Below, one piece after another: positions 38,401-41,751 of a stretch of 41,751 nt of DNA (the stretch's first letter is position 1; every line of letters starts with the position of its first letter). Position numbers and translations under genes: made by a program. The notes beneath the pieces were generated by a model. It was not told the origin of the DNA. It did no database searches and saw only the letters and a program-made list of their open reading frames with translations. The stretch is from IMG/VR virus record IMGVR_UViG_3300021961_005306, positions 1 to 41,751 of that record; one strand, written 5' to 3'. Source of the DNA: a virus.

Positions 38401-38613
38401 ATGACACTCACTCAACCACAGATTGATAAACTGATTGAAGTCTATGCCACGGACATTGTTGATGGCATGGACATGCGTGATTTGTGTCAGTTTGCGATTG
38501 ACATGATTTGCTCTAATATGTGTGAGTACACTGAGGATGAATTAAAGAGTGAAATCAGTGAGATTTATGATGAAGAATATTGGGGCAATCTGGTGAATGA
38601 GGTAACTGAATAA
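38401..38613 (+). CDS. Small acidic protein (70 aa)
   Basis: MTLTQPQIDKLIEVYATDIV with helices and an acidic C-terminal half (EYTEDELKSEISEIYDEEYW). It resembles small cyanophage early proteins of unknown function. Confidence 0.65.
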   Translation: MTLTQPQIDKLIEVYATDIVDGMDMRDLCQFAIDMICSNMCEYTEDELKSEISEIYDEEYWGNLVNEVTE

Positions 38614-38614
38614 G

Positions 38615-38761
38615 ATGCGTATTGTCACCACTTACAACACACTCACAAGGGAAAAAGAGTACACAATTCTATACAGTAATGGAACAATCTTTTCATCTAA
38701 TTCTTTACTCCCAATAATCTCATTGCTTCAACCATCTTATACGAATCTCCCAGACAATTAA
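38615..38761 (+). CDS. Small hypothetical protein (48 aa)
   Basis: MRIVTTYNTLTREKEYTILY with a Ser/Leu-rich second half (LLPIISLLQPSYTNLPDN). It stands 1 base after the previous gene. The function is unknown. Confidence 0.5.
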   Translation: MRIVTTYNTLTREKEYTILYSNGTIFSSNSLLPIISLLQPSYTNLPDN

Positions 38762-38777
38762 CGCGCGCCGCTTCATC

Positions 38778-38924
38778 ATGAAACTCAAAGGATCTGCTAA
38801 CTGGACTACAGGAAAGAACTCACAAAAGTTATACAATGAGATCGTGAAGTTTCTTAATCATGAAGAACAAACTGCCATGAGCAAAGTGTATCTAAATGTT
38901 GACAATAGGTTAAAACGTGTATAA
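38778..38924 (+). CDS. Small basic protein (48 aa)
   Basis: MKLKGSANWTTGKNSQKLYN, a helical stretch and a basic end (VDNRLKRV). Its last codons contain the -35 and -10 region of the next promoter. The function is unknown. Confidence 0.5.
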   Translation: MKLKGSANWTTGKNSQKLYNEIVKFLNHEEQTAMSKVYLNVDNRLKRV

Positions 38925-38927
38925 AAT
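38899..38927 (+). promoter_or_regulatory. Sigma70 promoter
   Basis: TTGACA (38899-38904), 17 bases, TAAAAT (38922-38927). It overlaps the end of the upstream gene and serves the gene at 38953. Confidence 0.7.
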
Positions 38928-38952
38928 ACTATAGTGTTAATTAACCCCTCTC

Positions 38953-39147
38953 ATGTTACTTTCTAAACCGCAAGTTACTCGCTACCGTGTTACACTTGAC
39001 TTCACTGTTGATGATACAAACTGTGTGCATCCTCGTGATTGGAATTGGAAGGAATTGCTTGAACTGAAAGGTAATGAAAAAGTCAAGGAAGTTTATGTAG
39101 AAAACCTTGGCACTTATAATGTAAAGGGAGGGAAGAAGAATGGATGA
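38953..39147 (+). CDS. Small hypothetical protein (64 aa)
   Basis: MLLSKPQVTRYRVTLDFTVD, then a conserved-looking DWNWKELLELKGNEKVKEVY. It has a beta-alpha-beta pattern. It overlaps the next ORF by 8 bases. The function is unknown. Confidence 0.6.
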   Translation: MLLSKPQVTRYRVTLDFTVDDTNCVHPRDWNWKELLELKGNEKVKEVYVENLGTYNVKGGKKNG

Positions 39148-39238
39148 AGATCAACAAGAACTCGAAGAAGAGTGCTTAACTGAGTATGATGATTGTGTTG
39201 AGTATGATGTCATCGTAGATCTTGATTATGACCCCTAG
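39140..39238 (+). CDS. Very acidic small protein (32 aa)
   Basis: AGGGAGGG stands upstream. The product is almost half Asp/Glu (MDEDQQELEEECLTEYDDCV). It overlaps both neighbours. Confidence 0.45.
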   Translation: MDEDQQELEEECLTEYDDCVEYDVIVDLDYDP

Positions 39239-39455
39239 AAAGAATACATCTGCCTGGCGTCTCTGGTGTTATGCATTAGGACAAAAGACAGGAAAGACTA
39301 ATAAGGAGGCAGATACAGTTGCAGTTATTCGCACTGTTATTCTTGCCTCCTATTTTATTACTAATGTTGCCATCGTTTCTAATGCTGTACGACACTGGAA
39401 TGATGGTCAGAGTGATGGTAACTGTGTTGAATTAAAGTATAATAAAAATGGCTAA
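39228..39455 (+). CDS. Small membrane protein (75 aa)
   Basis: The ATG (MTPRKNTSAWRLWCYALGQK) is preferred over an upstream TTG. ALGQKTGKTNKEADTVAVIR followed by a membrane helix (TVILASYFITNVAIVSNAV) matches a small membrane protein I recall from cyanophages. The function is unknown. Confidence 0.65.
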   Translation: MTPRKNTSAWRLWCYALGQKTGKTNKEADTVAVIRTVILASYFITNVAIVSNAVRHWNDGQSDGNCVELKYNKNG

Positions 39456-39621
39456 AAAAACGTAGTTGAGTGTTTTATCTCGATGATACTTATGCTGTGT
39501 TTTTATGGTCTCAGGAGTCGTTATCTTAGCGGGCAGGCTACCACAAGACCTCCGAAATGTCAAGAGACTCGGAGCAACTCCCAGACCCCCCATATAAGAG
39601 ATCCTCATAGTAGCAAATGAC

Positions 39622-39650
39622 TTGACACATCTCAGAGAATTGTGTATACT
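39622..39650 (+). promoter_or_regulatory. Sigma70 promoter without a close gene
   Basis: TTGACA (39622-39627), 17 bases, TATACT (39645-39650). The first gene downstream starts 168 bases later, so a long leader or a small RNA is possible. Confidence 0.75.
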
Positions 39651-39722
39651 TACTCTGTGGAGTTTCAAAGGTGATTTGAGTAGCTATGGCTATCATACTC
39701 TGAGACCTTCTGGGAGCAGCAG

Positions 39723-39779
39723 TGGACAGTTTGTGAAGTGAACACAAAAGCCCCACAAGACCCTAGAGTGGTGTATTCT
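39723..39779 (+). promoter_or_regulatory. Early cassette promoter
   Basis: TGGACAGTTTGTGAAGTG, CCCCACAAGACCC and TATTCT (39774-39779), followed by the standard leader ATAAGAGTCAAAGGAACAC. There is no clear -35. Confidence 0.6.
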
Positions 39780-39817
39780 ATAAGAGTCAAAGGAACACAC
39801 ACAAACCACTCAGACAC

Positions 39818-40135
39818 ATGCGTAAGATCGAGAAGCAAATGAACACTGCAATTGCTACTCAGAAGGACTGGAAGAACGCTAACACTTCTGTTGAGAATCT
39901 CGATGGCGTTTCTTATGTCTACCTGCATGGCAATAAGATTGCTGAAGTCGGTGAAGGTTTCATCGTTCTTTATGATGGTGATCATCAGACTGCTACCACT
40001 AAGTCCCGTCTGAATGCTGTACTTTCTGAGAACGGACTGCCTGGTGAGCGTGTATATCAGAAGGATTATGTTTGGAACGTTCGTCTAACTGATGGCACTT
40101 CAATTCCTTTCTTCTCGGGTATGCGTCTCAACTGA
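39818..40135 (+). CDS. Hypothetical protein (105 aa)
   Basis: MRKIEKQMNTAIATQKDWKN, then a compact beta-rich domain (VSYVYLHGNKIAEVGEGFIV) ending PFFSGMRLN. I recognise its start from many cyanophages as a small conserved protein without known role. An alternative ATG lies at codon 8. Confidence 0.7.
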   Translation: MRKIEKQMNTAIATQKDWKNANTSVENLDGVSYVYLHGNKIAEVGEGFIVLYDGDHQTATTKSRLNAVLSENGLPGERVYQKDYVWNVRLTDGTSIPFFSGMRLN

Positions 40136-40185
40136 ACATCTCCCCTCTCAGTTACACTAACTCACTGACACTTCGCTACTCTCTC

Positions 40186-40410
40186 ATGACCAACATCAAC
40201 GTCGCTACCGCTACTCGTTTGGACCTTGTGATTGCTGACACTCAGGGGCATATTAAGTACACTGTGCTGAAGCCCTCGAAGCGTGGTGTGAAGGCATTGA
40301 GTGGCAAACGTGCATGGGCCAATGCTGCTCCCAAAGGGTCATTCATGCATGGGTCAGTGGAAGGAACTCCTGGTGTGGTTAGTAACAACAAGTGCAACAA
40401 AGTGATGTGA
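40186..40410 (+). CDS. Small basic protein (74 aa)
   Basis: MTNINVATATRLDLVIADTQ, then Lys/Gly-rich segments (VLKPSKRGVKALSGKRAWAN). It could bind nucleic acid. The 50 bases before it hold no promoter. The function is unknown. Confidence 0.6.
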   Translation: MTNINVATATRLDLVIADTQGHIKYTVLKPSKRGVKALSGKRAWANAAPKGSFMHGSVEGTPGVVSNNKCNKVM

Positions 40411-40426
40411 GTCCTTATAGCAGGGG

Positions 40427-40456
40427 TTGACAAATGTTGACCCCTTATGTTATACT
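40427..40456 (+). promoter_or_regulatory. Sigma70 promoter of a small RNA
   Basis: TTGACA (40427-40432), 18 bases, TATACT (40451-40456). Confidence 0.75.
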
Positions 40457-40462
40457 CTAAGA

Positions 40463-40576
40463 GCAGTAAATTCGGGTTAATTGTTATAGCGTCCCTGACG
40501 CGATGCTGTTTTAAAAACAGCTAACTACCCTAACCTACAACGGACCAAAAGGGAGATCGAAATATCTCCCTCTTTT
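40463..40576 (+). ncRNA. Candidate small structured RNA
   Basis: A stretch of about 110 bases lies between a good promoter and a terminator and has no ORF longer than 3 codons. It can fold into GCGTC-CCT-GACGC (40489-40501) and GCTGT-TTTAAAA-ACAGC (40505-40521), then the terminator stem. The second hairpin resembles an anticodon arm, but no complete cloverleaf is found. The role is unknown. Confidence 0.5.
40551..40576 (+). terminator. Intrinsic terminator
   Basis: GGGAGAT, loop CGAAAT, ATCTCCC (7 pairs), then TCTTTT. Confidence 0.8.
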
Positions 40577-40598
40577 AAAAATTTTTTCCAGGTATAAG

Positions 40599-40772
40599 AT
40601 GGTCAAAAAGATCGATATAGAATACATGGATCAGTTTGGTTATTGGAAGCATTATCAGACTAAACATCATGAACAAGACGCACGTAGAACTGCTCAGAAT
40701 AGAGCAAAGTCTACTGGTAAGAGGCATCGTCTTATGTGTGAAAATCAGCTATTAGATTTACTGGAACCATAA
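40599..40772 (+). CDS. Small basic protein (57 aa)
   Basis: MVKKIDIEYMDQFGYWKHYQ, then a basic helix (EQDARRTAQNRAKSTGKRHR). It is preceded and followed by AAAAATTTTTTCC tracts. The function is unknown. Confidence 0.6.
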   Translation: MVKKIDIEYMDQFGYWKHYQTKHHEQDARRTAQNRAKSTGKRHRLMCENQLLDLLEP

Positions 40773-40817
40773 AAATTTTTTCCCGTATAGATAAGACGTA
40801 GTATCCATTTGTATAAT

Positions 40818-41018
40818 ATGACACTGAACAATCAGTACATGCAATTGAACAATCAACTACTCTTTCATGTATACGAAAAGGATAACCGTGTAGTAGCTCA
40901 TACACTTACTGCAGATCAATTAGAAGAAGCACTGATTGATAAAAAGGTAGATCCTGCAATACATGATATTGTAGTATTACCTCCGAATAAAAATGAGGGT
41001 GAAGATGCTAGTTACTAA
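40818..41018 (+). CDS. Small hypothetical protein (66 aa)
   Basis: MTLNNQYMQLNNQLLFHVYE with a helix (HTLTADQLEEALIDKKVDPA) and an acidic tail. A TATAAT (40812-40817) ends directly at the ATG, without a -35 at 17 bases. If that -10 is used, translation would start at the later ATG (40839). Confidence 0.6.
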   Translation: MTLNNQYMQLNNQLLFHVYEKDNRVVAHTLTADQLEEALIDKKVDPAIHDIVVLPPNKNEGEDASY

Positions 41019-41058
41019 TTCTGGTTTTTATACATAAAGTTAATATCTCGATGGTTGT

Positions 41059-41208
41059 ATGAAAGTAGAATTAGAGGCATATTTTATCGATCTTATTATT
41101 GAAACAATTCAGTATAGAATTGATAATGATGAAAAACTAGAATACCATCCTAATGTTAGATCTGATCTTGAAGACTTATTATCGCTATTAGAAGATGAAT
41201 ACGTATAA
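41059..41208 (+). CDS. Small acidic helical protein (49 aa)
   Basis: MKVELEAYFIDLIIETIQYR followed by an acidic helix (RSDLEDLLSLLEDEYV). It overlaps the next ORF by 14 bases. The function is unknown. Confidence 0.55.
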   Translation: MKVELEAYFIDLIIETIQYRIDNDEKLEYHPNVRSDLEDLLSLLEDEYV

Positions 41209-41356
41209 TGTATATCTTGGTAAAGATCTTATCATGGAGAATGTAGATGAGTATGACTTAGAGCATAAACTTCTATTTGTCAAAGAATACTTTGATTGGT
41301 ATCGTGATGAAGAGTTAGCGGCTCGTAAATTAAAGGTTATACGAGTCGCTAAATAA
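41195..41356 (+). CDS. Small helical protein (53 aa)
   Basis: MNTYNVYLGKDLIMENVDEY, then a helix with many charges (LLFVKEYFDWYRDEELAARK). The start lies in the end of the previous gene. The function is unknown. Confidence 0.5.
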   Translation: MNTYNVYLGKDLIMENVDEYDLEHKLLFVKEYFDWYRDEELAARKLKVIRVAK

Positions 41357-41366
41357 ATTGTGACCA

Positions 41367-41395
41367 TTGCAATAATTGATTTGCTGTGGTAAAAT
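41367..41395 (+). promoter_or_regulatory. Sigma70 promoter
   Basis: TTGCAA (41367-41372), 17 bases, TAAAAT (41390-41395). The same TTGCAA -35 is used at 32530. GTGACC precedes it, similar to the early cassettes. Confidence 0.7.
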
Positions 41396-41418
41396 TACTA
41401 TCGTAAACTGACAACGTT

Positions 41419-41751
41419 ATGGCTAAAGGATTTACTGTAAAAGCAAACGCTCCTACTGTTAAGAAGGTCGATGATGATTTCGATCTCGCAGCAGCAAAGG
41501 AGATGATCAAAGGTAAAAGTATTGTATTCTGTCTCCCCGGCCGTGGAGTATCTTTTATCTTTCTGAAAGCATTTGTTCAACTCTGCTTTGATCTAGTACA
41601 AGCAGGTGCATCAATTCAAATTTCTCAAGATTATAGTTCCATGGTTAACTTTGCACGATGCAAGGTTCTTGGTGCTAACGTACTTCGTGGTCCCGACCAA
41701 GTACCCTGGGATGGTAAACTGAAGTATGATTATCAACTGTGGATCGACTCC
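41419..41751 (+). CDS. Glycosyltransferase-like protein (3' truncated)
   Basis: The visible 111 residues start MAKGFTVKANAPTVKKVDDD. They continue with SIVFCLPGRGVSFIFLKAFV, CFDLVQAGASIQISQDYSSM, VNFARCKVLGANVLRGPDQV, and YDYQLWIDS at the edge, where a DxD-type motif would follow. This matches the GT-A-like nucleotide-sugar transferases that cyanophages carry. The substrate is unknown. The gene continues past the window. Confidence 0.7.
   Translation, partial: MAKGFTVKANAPTVKKVDDDFDLAAAKEMIKGKSIVFCLPGRGVSFIFLKAFVQLCFDLVQAGASIQISQDYSSMVNFARCKVLGANVLRGPDQVPWDGKLKYDYQLWIDS

Larger units (their letters stand above)
39456..39817 (+). other. Non-coding region with two promoters
   Basis: No ORF with coding character is seen in these 362 bases. 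They hold an inverted repeat CTCCGA/TCGGAG (39550-39555 and 39569-39574), a consensus-like promoter, an early cassette promoter, and two copies of CACAAGACC (also present once near 31557). Confidence 0.65.

Noticed and set aside
40482-40540. tRNA-like anticodon arm (TTTAAAA loop)
   Set aside because: No T arm with TTC and no matching acceptor stem could be found, so it is kept only as a hairpin of a candidate small RNA.
41349-41355. CTAAATA as late promoter for the glycosyltransferase-like gene
   Set aside because: It falls across a stop codon 64 bases from the ATG and a better sigma70 promoter lies between.

Overview
The window looks like part of the genome of a T4-like marine cyanophage (cyanomyovirus; host probably marine Synechococcus or Prochlorococcus). 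The reasons are: tail and baseplate-type structural genes; a 2,310-residue fibre ending in an S74-type chaperone domain; T4-type AT-rich late promoters (TAAATA core); auxiliary metabolic genes for a plastoquinol terminal oxidase (PTOX) and a short 6-phosphogluconate dehydrogenase; a compact tRNA cluster; many 2-oxoglutarate/Fe(II) (2OG-Fe(II)) oxygenases; and dense, overlapping small early genes. All genes except one lie on the + strand. No integrase, att site, insertion sequence or CRISPR array was seen, and no photosystem gene lies in this stretch.

Layout. (1) 1-5.9 kb: end of a structural operon (Ig-like domain protein, beta-helix needle-like protein, fibre-like protein, coiled-coil structural protein), then two 2OG-Fe(II) oxygenases and small genes. 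(2) 5.9-7.6 kb: RNA-gene island with six tRNAs and a tmRNA, driven by two very good sigma70 promoters, with an oxygenase gene embedded. The tmRNA is circularly permuted: the acceptor part (T arm, CGACTCC) comes before the coding part, which carries the tag ANNIVRFSRQAAPVAA. (3) 7.6-22 kb: oxygenase, giant tail fibre, two more oxygenases, an unknown 383-residue protein, PTOX, gnd, small membrane proteins, and a convergent glycine-rich adhesin-like gene on the minus strand. A palindromic late promoter ends this block and fires in both directions. (4) 22-28.4 kb: a DUF262-HNH nuclease-like gene, four oxygenases in tandem (the last two are clear paralogues), small membrane proteins and an RlpA-like peptidoglycan enzyme that may form a lysis group. 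(5) 28.4-41.7 kb: early region with an SF2 helicase, a ligase-like nucleotidyltransferase and about forty small unknown genes. These sit in short operons, many preceded by a recurring terminator/promoter/leader cassette. A short structured transcript with its own promoter and terminator lies near 40.5 kb. The window ends inside a glycosyltransferase-like gene.

How the parts fit (inference): the early cassettes drive host-takeover genes soon after infection. Constitutive sigma70 promoters feed the tRNA/tmRNA island, which may support translation and ribosome rescue while the host genome is degraded. Late promoters drive fibre and adhesin genes. PTOX and Gnd would redirect electrons and NADPH toward phage replication. 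The ten oxygenases sit beside or between structural and fibre genes, so they may modify proteins or DNA, but no substrate can be read from the sequence.
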